Assembly (NCBI RefSeq): GCF_900659635.1 | Contig: NZ_CAACVB010000012.1 | Location: 1-64,000 of the forward strand | From: Actinomadura roseirufa | GTDB lineage: Bacteria > Actinomycetota > Actinomycetes > Streptosporangiales > Streptosporangiaceae | Direction of reading: 5' to 3' | Length of the DNA: 64,000 bases | Part shown: positions 14,029 to 23,134 of the stretch, piece by piece | How positions within the stretch are numbered: position 1 is the stretch's first letter | Layout of the letters: each line of letters opens with the position of its first letter | The notes under the pieces: model-generated | Told to the model about the DNA's origin: nothing | Database searches by the model: none | The model's input: the letters and a program-made list of their open reading frames with translations, nothing else | Translations under genes and position numbers: made by a program

Positions 14029-15549
14029 ATGACCACAGACGAATCCATCCTGCGCGAGAACCCCCCACCCGTACCCGAGGCACCCGCGGAGGGCCTCCAG
14101 GCGGACGCGGTCTCCGGCCTCGGCGTCTTCGCCCAGGGCCTCGCCGCCGCCGCGCCCAGCGTCGCCGTCGCGAGCGTCCCCGGCTCGCTGTTCCTCGTCG
14201 CGGGGAAGGGCGCCTTCTGGGCGGGCATCACCGGTGCCGTCCTCGTGTACCTCATCGCCGCCACGATCGCGCTGCAGGCTCGCCGGACGGTGTCGTCCGG
14301 CTCGCTCGGCACCTACGCCGGCAACGGGCTCGGGCCGGTGGCGGCGTTCCTCACCGGCTGGGCGCTCATCATCGGCTACATCGGGTTCGCCGCCGGCGGC
14401 GTGCTCGGAGCGGTCCTGTACTTCAACTCGTTCCTCCAGGAGATCGGCCTTCACACCGACCATCTGGCGGTCAAGCTGCTCCTGCTGGTGGTCGCCTCCG
14501 CCGTGGCGTTCCTCATCCCCTACCGCGGCGTGAGCCTCTCGGTGAAGGCCGGGCTGGCCTTCGAGGTCATCTCGCTGCTGGCGATCTCCGTCATCGTGGT
14601 CGCCTCGTACGTCCAGTACGGCGCGCACCTGGACTCGAACCAGTTCAGCCTGCACCATCTCGGGCAGAACGTCACGCTGATCGCCGCCGTCTCCGCCGTC
14701 GGCTCGTACGCAGGTTTCGAAAGTGCCGCCTCGCTCGGCCATGAGGCGAAGGAGGCGCACCGGAACGTCCCGCGCGCGATCCTGCGGCTGGTCATCGGCC
14801 TGTCGATCGTCTACCTGATCGCCACCTACCCCGAGGTGCTCGGTTTCCAGGGCCCGCACAAACTGGACGCGGACAGCACCCCGCTGCCGGTGGTGGCCGA
14901 CAACGCCGGCGTCCACTGGGTGACCTACGTCGTCGACCTGTCGCTCGGCACCGCGATGATCGTGTTCTCGTCGGCGGTCATCAACTCCGGCGCGCGCAGC
15001 CTGTTCACCCTCTCCCGCGAGCGGGCACTGCCGAGCGTGCTCGGCAGGGTGCACGCCGGTTTCCGCACCCCGCACGTCGCGATCGCGTTCGTGAGCCTGA
15101 TCGGCTTCGTGGTCGGCCTGATCGGCACCGTCAACAACGTCGGCCGGTTCAAATGGGACGTCTACGTCAGCATCGTCTCCAGCTACTCCTACCTGTTCGC
15201 CTACCTCCTGGTGGCGATCGCCACCCCGCTGTGGCTGCGCAGGATCAGGTCGCTGGGACCCGGCAGCCTGCTCGTGTCCGTGCTCGCCGTGGCCGGGATC
15301 CTCTACGTGATCTACAAGAACCTGGTCCCGGTCCCGGAGGGCGCCTACCGGTACCTGCCGTACGTGTTCCTGCTGCTGATCGGGCTCGGGCTCGCGCGCT
15401 ACCTGCAACTGCGCGTGACCCGTCCGGAGGTCGCGGCCAGGGTCGGGTCGATCCAGACGCTGTCGGAGGCCGAGCAGGAGCGGCTGGCCGGCCTCGGCAT
15501 CCTCGACGCGGCCCGCGCCGGACGGCGCACTGAGCAGACGCCGGAGTAA
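14029..15549 (+). CDS. APC-superfamily amino-acid/organic-solute permease
   Basis: The 506-residue permease has about 12 hydrophobic segments. Segment 1 reads V-S-G-L-G-V-F-A-Q-G-L-A-A-A-A-P-S-V-A and the later G-S-Y-A-G-F-E-S-A-A-S-L-G-H-E-A motif is typical of APC transporters (AmpG/AAT-like amino-acid permeases). ATG 14029 was chosen because the hydrophilic N-terminus from there fits the family; there is only a GAGAGG-type ribosome site 13-18 bases upstream. It is the first structural gene after the Cys leader peptide and precedes an SsuD-like enzyme. It may import a sulfur-containing amino acid or sulfonate in place of the usual SsuABC transporter, which is absent. Substrate is inferred. 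Confidence 0.85.
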   Translation: MTTDESILRENPPPVPEAPAEGLQADAVSGLGVFAQGLAAAAPSVAVASVPGSLFLVAGKGAFWAGITGAVLVYLIAATIALQARRTVSSGSLGTYAGNGLGPVAAFLTGWALIIGYIGFAAGGVLGAVLYFNSFLQEIGLHTDHLAVKLLLLVVASAVAFLIPYRGVSLSVKAGLAFEVISLLAISVIVVASYVQYGAHLDSNQFSLHHLGQNVTLIAAVSAVGSYAGFESAASLGHEAKEAHRNVPRAILRLVIGLSIVYLIATYPEVLGFQGPHKLDADSTPLPVVADNAGVHWVTYVVDLSLGTAMIVFSSAVINSGARSLFTLSRERALPSVLGRVHAGFRTPHVAIAFVSLIGFVVGLIGTVNNVGRFKWDVYVSIVSSYSYLFAYLLVAIATPLWLRRIRSLGPGSLLVSVLAVAGILYVIYKNLVPVPEGAYRYLPYVFLLLIGLGLARYLQLRVTRPEVAARVGSIQTLSEAEQERLAGLGILDAARAGRRTEQTPE

Positions 15550-15590
15550 CCCGGCGTCCCCCACCACCCATCGGGAACGAGGAATCCACC

Positions 15591-16724
15591 GTGCCCATCC
15601 ATCTGCACTGGTATCTGCCGACGAACGGCGACAACCGCGACATCGTCGGTTCCGGCGAGGGCTCGCAGAAGACGCTGTCCGCGGTCCGGTCGGGCTTTCG
15701 CCCGCCGACGGTGGAGTACCTCGGCGGCATCGCCCGCGCGGCCGAGCAACTCGGCTTCGAGGCGGTGCTCACCCCGACCGGGACCTGGTGCGAGGACGCC
15801 TGGATCACGACCGCCGCGCTGTCGGCGGTCACGACCCGGCTCAAGTTCCTGGTCGCGTTCCGCCCGGGGCTGGTCTCGCCGACCCTCGCCGCGCACCAGG
15901 CCGCGACGTTCCAGCGCATGTCGGGCGGACGGCTGCTGGTGAACGTGGTCACGGGCGGCGACTCGGTGGAACAGCGGCGCTTCGGCGACCACCTGGACCA
16001 CGACCAGCGCTACGAGCGGACCGAGGAGTTCCTGTCGGTGTTCCGCGGCGTCGGCGACGCCGCGGAGCCGTTCGACTTCCACGGCGAGCACTTCGACGTC
16101 GAGCAGGCGGCGATCCCCTACGCCCCCTACGAGCCGCCGCCCGTCTTCTTCGGGGGCGCCAGCCCCGCGGCGGAGCGGGTGGCGGCCCGGGTGGTCGACA
16201 CCTACCTGGCCTGGGGCGAGACGCCCCCGCAGATCGCCGAGCGCCTGGCCCGCGTGCGCGGGCTGGCCGAGGAGGCGGGCCGCACGCTGTCGTTCGGGAT
16301 CCGCTTCCACGTGCTGAGCCGCGACACCTCGGCCGAGGCGTGGGCGGAGGCGGACCGGCTGCTCGGCCGGATCGACGAGTCCCGGGTGCGCGAGACGCAG
16401 CGGACGCTCGCGGCCAGCGAGTCGGTCGGGCAGCGGCGGATGCTCGCGCTGCACGGCGGCGACCGCCGCGACCTGGAGGTCTACCCGAACGTCTGGGCCG
16501 GTTACGGCCTGGTCCGCGGGGGCGCCGGCACGGCCCTCGTCGGCAGCCACGAGGAGGTCGCCGACCGGATCGAGGAGTACCACGACCTCGGCATCGACCA
16601 CTTCATCCTCTCCGGGCAGCCGCACCTGGAGGAGGCGTACCACTTCGCCGAGGGCGCCGCCGCCGAACTGCGCGGCCGCGGGCTGCTCGCGCCCGCCGGC
16701 GGCGTGCCCGCGGCGCGCCCGTGA
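15591..16724 (+). CDS. SsuD-like FMNH2-dependent alkanesulfonate monooxygenase
   Basis: The 377-residue LLM-family flavoenzyme opens H-L-H-W-Y-L-P-T-N-G-D and contains L-K-F-L-V-A-F-R-P-G-L, G-G-R-L-L-V-N-V-V-T-G-G-D and Y-E-R-T-E-E-F-L. All are characteristic of SsuD, which frees sulfite from alkanesulfonates using reduced FMN and oxygen. GTG 15591 follows GAGGAA. No flavin reductase gene is in the immediate operon, so reduced FMN must come from elsewhere. It lies 41 bases after the permease gene, in the operon led by the Cys leader peptide. True substrate could be another organosulfonate. Confidence 0.88.
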   Translation: MPIHLHWYLPTNGDNRDIVGSGEGSQKTLSAVRSGFRPPTVEYLGGIARAAEQLGFEAVLTPTGTWCEDAWITTAALSAVTTRLKFLVAFRPGLVSPTLAAHQAATFQRMSGGRLLVNVVTGGDSVEQRRFGDHLDHDQRYERTEEFLSVFRGVGDAAEPFDFHGEHFDVEQAAIPYAPYEPPPVFFGGASPAAERVAARVVDTYLAWGETPPQIAERLARVRGLAEEAGRTLSFGIRFHVLSRDTSAEAWAEADRLLGRIDESRVRETQRTLAASESVGQRRMLALHGGDRRDLEVYPNVWAGYGLVRGGAGTALVGSHEEVADRIEEYHDLGIDHFILSGQPHLEEAYHFAEGAAAELRGRGLLAPAGGVPAARP

Positions 16725-16761
16725 CGTCCGGCTTCATCACATCCCATCGAAGGAGAACGAC

Positions 16762-18039
16762 ATGACCGCAGCTCCCGCAACCGACATCGCCTACTACGCC
16801 GGTGTCTCCGACGAGGAGTTCGCCGTCTGGGTGTCGACGGCCGAACGGGTCGCCGCCGAACTCGCCGAAACCGCGCTCGCCCGGGACCGGGCGAACCAGA
16901 ACCCCGTCGAGGAGCTGCGCCTGCTCCGCGAGGCGGGCGTGCTGGGCTTCGCGGCGCCCCGCGAGCTCGGCGGGGGCGGCGGCAGCCTGACGCAGGCCCT
17001 GAAGCTGACCCGGATCATCTCCGCGGCGGACGGCTCGATCGGCCAGCTGCTCGCCTACCACTACTCCAACGGCGTCTGGACCCACATCCTGGGCACGCCG
17101 GAGCAGCGGGAGAGGATCGCCCGGGGCGTCGGCACGGAGGGCTGGTTCCAGGGCAGCGTGAGCAACCCCCGGGACCCCAGCGTCACCTGGGAGCGTGACG
17201 GCGACGACTACCGGATCAACGGCCGGCGGACGTTCGCGACCGGTGTCGCGGTCGCCGACCTGATCACGGTGCTGCTCTACGGCGACGAGCCGGTGAACCT
17301 GGTCATCCCGCCCGACCGCCCCGGGCTCTCCTTCGGCGACGACTGGGACAACCTCGGCCAGCGGCTCACCGCGAGCGGGAGCGTCACCTTCGACGGGGTC
17401 GTCGCGCACGCCGACGAGGTGCTGGCCGGGCTCGGCGACAGCGCGGCCGACCGGCGCCTGGACGGCCTGCGCGGCCTGTTCAGCCAGCTGATCTTCGTCC
17501 ACCTGTACGTCGGCATCGCCGACGGAGCGCTCCGCGCGGCGGCCGGGTACGTGCGCGAGAAGGGCCGGCCCTGGCCCGAGGCCACCAGCCGGGACGTCAC
17601 CGAGGACCCCTACCACCTGCAGCTCCTCGGCCGGCTGTCGGCCTCGATCGCCGCCGCGACCGCCCTCGCGGACGCGGCGAGCGGGGAGTTCGAGGCGGCC
17701 CTCGCGCTCGGCGCGGACCTCACCGACGAGCAGTGGGGACGGCTGGCGATCCTCACCGACCAGGCCAAGGCCGTCGCGACCGACGCGGTCCTGGACGTCA
17801 CCCACAACATCTACCAGGCGACCGGCGCCCGCTCGACGGCGAACTCGGTGGGCCTCGACATCTTCTGGCGCAACGCGCGCACCCACACCACGCACGACCC
17901 GCTGCCCTACCGGCAGCGCGAGATCGGCCGGTACGTCCTGACGGGTGAGCTGCCCCTGCCCCGGCAGTTCGCCGACCTCGCCAAGGCCGCGGACACGACG
18001 CAGGGAACGGCGGCCCCCGCCGGCGGCGATCGGCGGTGA
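16762..18039 (+). CDS. Acyl-CoA dehydrogenase-fold monooxygenase, DszC/SfnB-like
   Basis: The 425-residue flavoenzyme has R-E-L-G-G-G-G-G-S-L near residue 70, D-D-Y-R-I-N-G-R-R-T-F-A-T-G-V near 150, and a C-terminal helical domain with F-W-R-N-A-R-T-H-T-T-H-D-P-L-P-Y. This His/Arg-rich ending is shared with DszC (dibenzothiophene monooxygenase) and SfnB, which oxidise reduced organosulfur compounds with FMNH2. It lacks features needed for an acyl-CoA role in this context. AAGGAG precedes ATG 16762. It follows the SsuD-like gene and its stop overlaps the next start (GTGA). Sulfone or sulfoxide substrates are likely; the exact one is unknown. Confidence 0.85.
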   Translation: MTAAPATDIAYYAGVSDEEFAVWVSTAERVAAELAETALARDRANQNPVEELRLLREAGVLGFAAPRELGGGGGSLTQALKLTRIISAADGSIGQLLAYHYSNGVWTHILGTPEQRERIARGVGTEGWFQGSVSNPRDPSVTWERDGDDYRINGRRTFATGVAVADLITVLLYGDEPVNLVIPPDRPGLSFGDDWDNLGQRLTASGSVTFDGVVAHADEVLAGLGDSAADRRLDGLRGLFSQLIFVHLYVGIADGALRAAAGYVREKGRPWPEATSRDVTEDPYHLQLLGRLSASIAAATALADAASGEFEAALALGADLTDEQWGRLAILTDQAKAVATDAVLDVTHNIYQATGARSTANSVGLDIFWRNARTHTTHDPLPYRQREIGRYVLTGELPLPRQFADLAKAADTTQGTAAPAGGDRR

Positions 18040-19235
18040 GCATCGAGATCAGGACGCTGACGACGGCCGAGGAGGTCAACGCGGCGTTCCGGGTGTTCCT
18101 GCGGGCCATGGTCGGCCTGCCGATCCGCGACGTCGACGCGACGGAGATCACGGAGGCGGGCCGCTTCCTCGGTGCCCTCGACGGCGACGAGGTCGTCGGG
18201 GGCGCCGACTCCTACACCAGCCGGCTCGTCGTCCCCGGCGGCGAGCGGGTCCCGCACGCGGCCGTCACCCACGTCGGCGTCCTGCCGACCCACCGGCGCC
18301 GGGGCATCCTGAGCCGGCTCATGGAACGGCAGCTCAAGGACGCCGTCGCCCGCGGCGGGGTCGTCGCCTCGCTGCGCGCCTCCGAGGCGGTCATCTACGA
18401 GCGCTTCGGCTACGGCGTCGCCTCCTCGGCGCGGCCGGCGCGGGTGAACCTCTCCCGGGCGCGGCTGCGCCCGGGGGTCCCGGCGGGCGGCGTCGTCCGG
18501 ATCGCCGACCGGACGGCCACGGTCGACCAGCTGTCGCGCATCGACGAGCGGGTCGGCCGGCCCGGCGCGATCGACCGGCCGCCGGGCTGGTGGAGGCTGC
18601 AGAAGCACATCCGCGAGTCCGAGCCGGCTCCGTCCTACACCGTCGTGCACAGCACCGGCGGTGTGGACGACGGGTACGCGATCTACCAGCCCCGGGACAC
18701 CGGTGCGTGGTTCACCAGCTCCGAGCGGACGGTGGCCGTGACCGACTTCGTCGCGGTCACCGACGACGCGCGTGCCGGACTGTGGCGGCACCTGTTCTCG
18801 CTGGACCTGGTCGACGTCGTCGCGTTCGACGCGCTGGCCCTGGACGACCCGCTGCCGCTGGCCTTCGCCGACCGGCGCGCGGTCGCCCTCGGCGCGCCCG
18901 CCGACGAGACGTGGCTGCGCCTGCTCGACGTCGAGGCGGCGCTGCGGGCGCGTACGTTCGGCGCCGAGGACCCCGTCGCGCTGCGGGTGAGCGACCCGCT
19001 GCTGCCCGCGAACGACGGCGTCTACGAGATCGGCCCGAAGGAGGTGCGGCGCACGTCCGCGCCCGCCGGCCTCAGCACCGACGTGGGCACGCTCGCGGCC
19101 GCCTACCTCGGCGGGACGCGGTGGCGGCATCTGGCGCTGACCGGGCGGGTCACCGTCCATGAGCCGGACGCCCTGCGGCGGATCGACGCGCTGTTCGCCA
19201 CCGCCGAGCTGCCGTTCTCGGGCACCATCTTCTGA
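18036..19235 (+). CDS. Eis-like GNAT N-acetyltransferase
   Basis: The 399-residue protein has the Eis layout. An N-terminal GNAT domain carries the acetyl-CoA loop V-T-H-V-G-V-L-P-T-H-R-R-R-G-I-L near residues 80-95 and E-R-F-G-Y-G near 125. A second GNAT-like domain and an SCP2-like C-terminus (A-Y-L-G-G-T-R-W) ending in a free carboxyl Phe follow. Eis enzymes acetylate amines of aminoglycosides and other amines. GTG 18036 overlaps the preceding stop by four bases, tying it to the sulfur operon. Its job there is unknown; acetylation of a sulfur-containing amine, or simple co-location, are both possible. Confidence 0.85.
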   Translation: MSIEIRTLTTAEEVNAAFRVFLRAMVGLPIRDVDATEITEAGRFLGALDGDEVVGGADSYTSRLVVPGGERVPHAAVTHVGVLPTHRRRGILSRLMERQLKDAVARGGVVASLRASEAVIYERFGYGVASSARPARVNLSRARLRPGVPAGGVVRIADRTATVDQLSRIDERVGRPGAIDRPPGWWRLQKHIRESEPAPSYTVVHSTGGVDDGYAIYQPRDTGAWFTSSERTVAVTDFVAVTDDARAGLWRHLFSLDLVDVVAFDALALDDPLPLAFADRRAVALGAPADETWLRLLDVEAALRARTFGAEDPVALRVSDPLLPANDGVYEIGPKEVRRTSAPAGLSTDVGTLAAAYLGGTRWRHLALTGRVTVHEPDALRRIDALFATAELPFSGTIF

Positions 19236-19245
19236 CCCCGGACCC

Positions 19246-19274
19246 GCGGGGCGGGGGCGCCGCCCCCGCCCCGC
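19246..19274 (+). terminator. 13-bp GC stem-loop after the Eis-like gene
   Basis: GCGGGGCGGGGGC (19246-19258) and GCCCCCGCCCCGC (19262-19274) pair perfectly around a three-base loop, 10 bases after the stop. No T-run follows. It probably slows transcription or protects the upstream mRNA end before the DszA-like gene. Confidence 0.6.
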
Positions 19275-19290
19275 AAAGTGGAGATCTGCG

Positions 19291-20694
19291 ATGACCTCGC
19301 CCGATCCTTTGATCCTCTCGGCGTTCACCATGTCGACCGCGTCGCACAGCAACACCGGCCTGTGGCGACATCCGGACGACCGGACCGCCGACTACACCCA
19401 GTTGTCCTACTGGGTCGACCTCGCCCGGCGCCTGGACGCGAGCGGCTTCGACCTGCTGTTCATCGCCGACGCCGTGGGGCAACTGGACGTCTACGGGGGG
19501 AGCGCCCGCGAGGCCCTCGCCCGCGCCGTCCAGACGCCCGTCACCGACCCGCTCCTCGCGGTCTCGGCGATGGCGTCGGTGACCGAGCACCTCGGCTTCG
19601 GCGTGACGGTGTCGACGACCTACGAGCACCCCTACCTGCTCGCCCGCAAGTTCAGCACGCTCGACCACCTGACCGGCGGCCGGATCGGGTGGAACATCGT
19701 CACGTCCCTGCTGGACAGCGCGGCGCGCAACATCATCGCCCGCGACCGCCAGATCGCCCACGACGAGCGCTACGCGATCGCCCAGGAGTTCCTGGAGGTC
19801 GTGTACAAGCTGTGGGAAGGGTCCTGGGAGGACGGCGCGGTCCTGCGCGACCGGGAGAGCGGGCTGTTCACCGACCCGGACAAGGTCCATGACATCGGGC
19901 ATGACGGGCAGTACTTCACGGTCCCCGGCGCCCATCTCGTGGAGCCGTCGCCACAGCGGACGCCGCTGCTCCTGCAGGCCGGGACCTCGACCGCGGGGCG
20001 CGAGTTCGCGGCCCGCAACGCCGAGCTCGTGTTCGCCGCCGACCCCCGGCCCGGGGTACTGCGCCGCAACATCGACGACATCCGGCGCCGGGCCGTGGAG
20101 TACGGGCGGGGGCCGGAGCACCTCAAGTTCCTCACCTCCGTGGCCGTGGTCGTCGACGAGTCCGACCGGGCCGCCGAGGCCAAGGCCCGCGACCTGCGGC
20201 GGTTCCGCGACGCGCGCGGCGGCCTGGTGCTGCTGTCGGCGATCAGCGGGGTCGACTGGTCCGAGTACGACCTCGACAAGCCGATCGGGGAGTTCGACAC
20301 CGACGCCAGCCGCTCGGTGCTGGCCGCCTCGGCGGACGCGGGCGCGTCCGAGCGGCTCACGCTGCGCGACTTCGTCGACGGGCTCGGCGGTTTCGGCGGG
20401 GAGGCGTTCGTGGGCGGCCCGTCCACCGTCGCCGACGCGCTGGAGGCCTACGCCGAGAAGACGGGCGTCGACGGGTTCAACTTCTCCTACCTGGTGACGC
20501 CGGGCAGCTTCGACGACCTGGCCGAGCACCTCATCCCCGAGCTGGCCAAGCGCGGCCGGGTGCGGGAACGGGACGCCCCGCGCACCGTCCGGGACGCCCT
20601 GTTCGGCGCGGGGCCCCGGCTTCCCGCCGACCACCCGGGCAGCGCCTTCCGCCGGGACGGCGGTCATCGGGCCGAGCGTTCACCGGCCCGATGA
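19291..20694 (+). CDS. DszA/NtaA-like FMNH2-dependent monooxygenase
   Basis: The 467-residue LLM flavoenzyme contains W-V-D-L-A-R-R-L-D-A-S-G-F-D-L-L-F-I-A-D near residue 45, the S-T-T-Y-E-H-P-Y segment, G-G-R-I-G-W-N-I-V-T-S near 130, and L-L-L-Q-A-G-T-S-T-A-G-R-E-F-A near 227. These mark the NtaA/SnaA/DszA family, whose members oxidise sulfones, nitrilotriacetate or pristinamycin precursors using reduced FMN. Length is typical. ATG 19291 follows GTGGAG. It would act on a sulfone made by the DszC-like enzyme encoded upstream, mirroring the DszC-DszA pair; no DszB-like desulfinase is seen here. Confidence 0.85.
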   Translation: MTSPDPLILSAFTMSTASHSNTGLWRHPDDRTADYTQLSYWVDLARRLDASGFDLLFIADAVGQLDVYGGSAREALARAVQTPVTDPLLAVSAMASVTEHLGFGVTVSTTYEHPYLLARKFSTLDHLTGGRIGWNIVTSLLDSAARNIIARDRQIAHDERYAIAQEFLEVVYKLWEGSWEDGAVLRDRESGLFTDPDKVHDIGHDGQYFTVPGAHLVEPSPQRTPLLLQAGTSTAGREFAARNAELVFAADPRPGVLRRNIDDIRRRAVEYGRGPEHLKFLTSVAVVVDESDRAAEAKARDLRRFRDARGGLVLLSAISGVDWSEYDLDKPIGEFDTDASRSVLAASADAGASERLTLRDFVDGLGGFGGEAFVGGPSTVADALEAYAEKTGVDGFNFSYLVTPGSFDDLAEHLIPELAKRGRVRERDAPRTVRDALFGAGPRLPADHPGSAFRRDGGHRAERSPAR

Positions 20695-20730
20695 CCGTGC
20701 GCCCGCGTCCGGCGCTCGTCGGCCCCGCGC

Positions 20731-22041
20731 TCAGGCGGTGAGCGCGGCCACGGCCGCGTCGGGCGTGGGCGACGCGGCGGCGAAGTGCTCCCTCAGCGTG
20801 CGGGTCTCGTACTCGTGCCGGTAGAGGCCCCGCTCGCGCAGCAGCGGCACCACCTCGTCCACGATGACCTCCAGCCCGTCGATGAGGCGGTCGGGCTGGA
20901 GGTTGAAGCCGTCGATCGCGCCGGACCGGAACCAGTCCTCGATGTGGTCGGCGAGCTGCTCGGGCGTCCCGACGAATCCCGCGTGCCCGGACCCGGTGTA
21001 GCGGGTCTGGCGCAGGTACTCGCGGACCGTCGGGCCGGTCCGGCGGATCTGCTTGATGATCGACTCGCGGAAGCCGATGCTGCCGGAGAAGGTCTGCGAG
21101 TCGATCGGACCCGACAGGACCTCCTCGGGGAAGGGCTCGTCCAGCTCCAGCGTGGACGCGTCGAACCCGATCGCCCCGGACAGCCACTGGGTCGAGTACG
21201 CCGCCGGGCTGAGATCGTAGAGCTCGTCGCTGCGGCGCCGGGCCTCCTCCTCGGTGCTCCCGAGGCTCAGCAGCAGCCCCGGAAGGATCTTGACGTCGTC
21301 CGGACGCCGGCCCGAGGCGACGGCGTTGCGCTTGACCTCGCGGTAGTGCTCGATCGCGCCCTCCTTGGTCAGCTCGGCGGCGAAGACGCCCTCGGCGAAC
21401 CGGCCGGCGAGCCGCCGCCCCTTCGGCGAGCCGCCCGCCTGCAGCAGGACGGGCCGGCCCTGCGGCGACGGCGGGACCCGCAGCCGGCCGTCCAGGTCGA
21501 AGAACCGCCCGTGGTAGGCGACCGGCTTCCCGGTGCGGGCGGACTCCCACAGCGCGAGCACGGCCTCGACGAACTCCTCGGCGCGGTCGTAGCGGTCGTC
21601 GCGGCCGGGAATGTCCGGCAGCCCGAAGTTGCGGGCGGAGTCGGCGCCGCGGGTGGTCACGAAGTTCCAGCCCGCGCGGCCTCCGGAGAGCAGGTCGAGC
21701 GAGAGGAGCCGCTCGGCCAGCTCGAAGGGGTCGTTGAAGGTGGTCGACGCGGTGACGACCAGGCCGACGTTCCGCGTGGCGGTCGCGACGTGCGCCCAGT
21801 CGATCGTGGGTTCGAGGCGGCCGTTGTTGGCGTCGTGGGACGGGTCTCCCAGGGCGGGCCCGTCGGCGAGGAAGACCGCGTCGAGGGTTCCGCGCTCGGC
21901 GAGGCGCCCGATCGTCTCCCAGTACCCGGGATCGACGAAGGCGTCCGGCGCCAGCCGGGGCGTCTGCCACGCCGAGGGCAGGTAACCGAGGACCAGGACG
22001 TTGACGCCGAGCAGTACATGGCCGGTGCGTGGTGGGGACAC
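20731..22041 (-). CDS. NtaA/SnaA-family FMNH2-dependent monooxygenase
   Basis: The 436-residue LLM flavoenzyme has G-Y-W-E-T-I-G-R-L-A-E-R-G-T-L-D-A-V-F-L-A-D, S-T-T-F-N-D-P-F, S-G-G-R-A-G-W-N-F-V-T-T and P-V-L-L-Q-A-G-G-S-P-K-G-R. Together these define the NtaA/DszA family. GTG 22041 follows GAGAGGAAC. It is transcribed toward the end of the convergent DszA-like gene and away from the next LLM gene, sharing a 63-base divergent promoter region that holds a TACCTGAAAT box. It probably opens another organosulfur (or amine) substrate class. Confidence 0.85.
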   Translation of the reverse strand: MSPPRTGHVLLGVNVLVLGYLPSAWQTPRLAPDAFVDPGYWETIGRLAERGTLDAVFLADGPALGDPSHDANNGRLEPTIDWAHVATATRNVGLVVTASTTFNDPFELAERLLSLDLLSGGRAGWNFVTTRGADSARNFGLPDIPGRDDRYDRAEEFVEAVLALWESARTGKPVAYHGRFFDLDGRLRVPPSPQGRPVLLQAGGSPKGRRLAGRFAEGVFAAELTKEGAIEHYREVKRNAVASGRRPDDVKILPGLLLSLGSTEEEARRRSDELYDLSPAAYSTQWLSGAIGFDASTLELDEPFPEEVLSGPIDSQTFSGSIGFRESIIKQIRRTGPTVREYLRQTRYTGSGHAGFVGTPEQLADHIEDWFRSGAIDGFNLQPDRLIDGLEVIVDEVVPLLRERGLYRHEYETRTLREHFAAASPTPDAAVAALTA

Positions 22042-22072
22042 GGTCGTTCCTCTCGCTGCTAAACTTAATTAA

Positions 22073-22085
22073 TCCTACCTGAAAT
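22073..22085 (+). promoter_or_regulatory. TCCTACCTGAAAT box in divergent LLM promoter region
   Basis: The ten bases TACCTGAAAT (22076-22085) recur exactly at 24400-24409, upstream of the SfnB-like gene. TCCTAC is also found at 13792-13797 before the sulfur leader peptide. A shared binding site for a sulfur-starvation regulator is inferred. Confidence 0.4.
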
Positions 22086-22104
22086 ACATGAATAGGGGTG
22101 TCCG

Positions 22105-23130
22105 ATGCCCGGTCACGACCGCTCGCCGGCCCATCTCGCACTGGCGCTGACGGGCGACCAGGCCCTGACCGTCCTGGCGGACGACGCGCTCCCGGCGCTG
22201 CTCGACGGCGGGCCCCTGGCGTTCACCGTCGTCGGGACGGACCGGCTCGCGCCCGGCGAGCCGGACGACCGGCGCACCGTGGACCCGAGCGTGGCCGTGG
22301 CGGCGCTGGCGGGCCGCACCACCGGCGCCGCCTTCCTCGCCGCGTCCTCGCCGGAGCGCGACCACCCGTACAACCTCGCCAGGCGGATCACGTCCCTGGG
22401 CCACCTGTCCCGGGGCCGCACCGGCGTGGTCCTCGGCCAGGCCGATCCCTTCGTGGCGGCGGGCGCCGGGCGGGCGCGCGGGAACGGTCCCCTGCTCACC
22501 CGCCCCGCCGGGACCGAGGCGACGCGCGACCTGGCCCTGGCGACGCAGAAGCTCGAGCAGACCTGGCCGTACGACGCCATCGTCGCCGACCGCGAGCAGC
22601 GGATCTTCGCGCGCGGCGACCGGATCCGCGCCGCCGCGCACCGGGGCGTCTACTCGGTGGCGGGCCCGCTCACGCTTCCGGCACCCCGCGACGGCGCGTC
22701 CGTCCTGGCGTGGTGGGCGAGCGCGGTGGACGAGCTGGAGGCCGCCGTCGAGGTGTCCGACGTCCTGATCGTCCCGCATGGGCGGGAATGGGCGTCCGCC
22801 GTGCGCTCGGCGCTCGACGCCGTGCCCGGCCGCCGGTTCGCCGATCCCGACCGGCGGCCCCTCGTCTTCACGGTGGTCGACGTCCCGCCGGGCGCGGCGG
22901 CCGGCGAGGTCCGGACGTCGATCGGCGCCGTGCCGGAGACGATCGTGGACGGCGTCGTGCTGCGCCCCACCGGCCCCGACCCGCGCGAGGCCATCGAGCT
23001 GGCCGCGCGCCTGGACGCCGGCCGGGAACGGGCCGAGGGCCCGCTGCGCGCCCGGCTGGGACTGCCGGAGGCCGCCGACCTGCTCGCCGGCGGCCCCGGC
23101 GTGTTCCCGGTGCCCGTTCCCCGGCCGTGA
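22105..23130 (+). CDS. Divergent LLM-class flavin-dependent oxidoreductase-like protein
   Basis: The 341-residue protein looks like a shortened LLM protein. R-D-H-P-Y-N-L-A-R-R-I-T-S-L-G-H-L-S-R-G-R-T-G-V-V-L-G matches the substrate/FMN segment of NtaA-type enzymes, and A-T-Q-K-L-E-Q-T-W-P-Y-D-A-I-V-A resembles the segment that follows. The N-terminal barrel strands with the usual A-D motif are poorly conserved, and the C-terminal half is very divergent. It may have lost activity or act as a partner subunit. ATG 22105 starts the transcript divergent from the previous LLM gene. It is convergent with the SfnB-like gene. Confidence 0.65.
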   Translation: MPGHDRSPAHLALALTGDQALTVLADDALPALLDGGPLAFTVVGTDRLAPGEPDDRRTVDPSVAVAALAGRTTGAAFLAASSPERDHPYNLARRITSLGHLSRGRTGVVLGQADPFVAAGAGRARGNGPLLTRPAGTEATRDLALATQKLEQTWPYDAIVADREQRIFARGDRIRAAAHRGVYSVAGPLTLPAPRDGASVLAWWASAVDELEAAVEVSDVLIVPHGREWASAVRSALDAVPGRRFADPDRRPLVFTVVDVPPGAAAGEVRTSIGAVPETIVDGVVLRPTGPDPREAIELAARLDAGRERAEGPLRARLGLPEAADLLAGGPGVFPVPVPRP

Positions 23131-23134
23131 CCCG

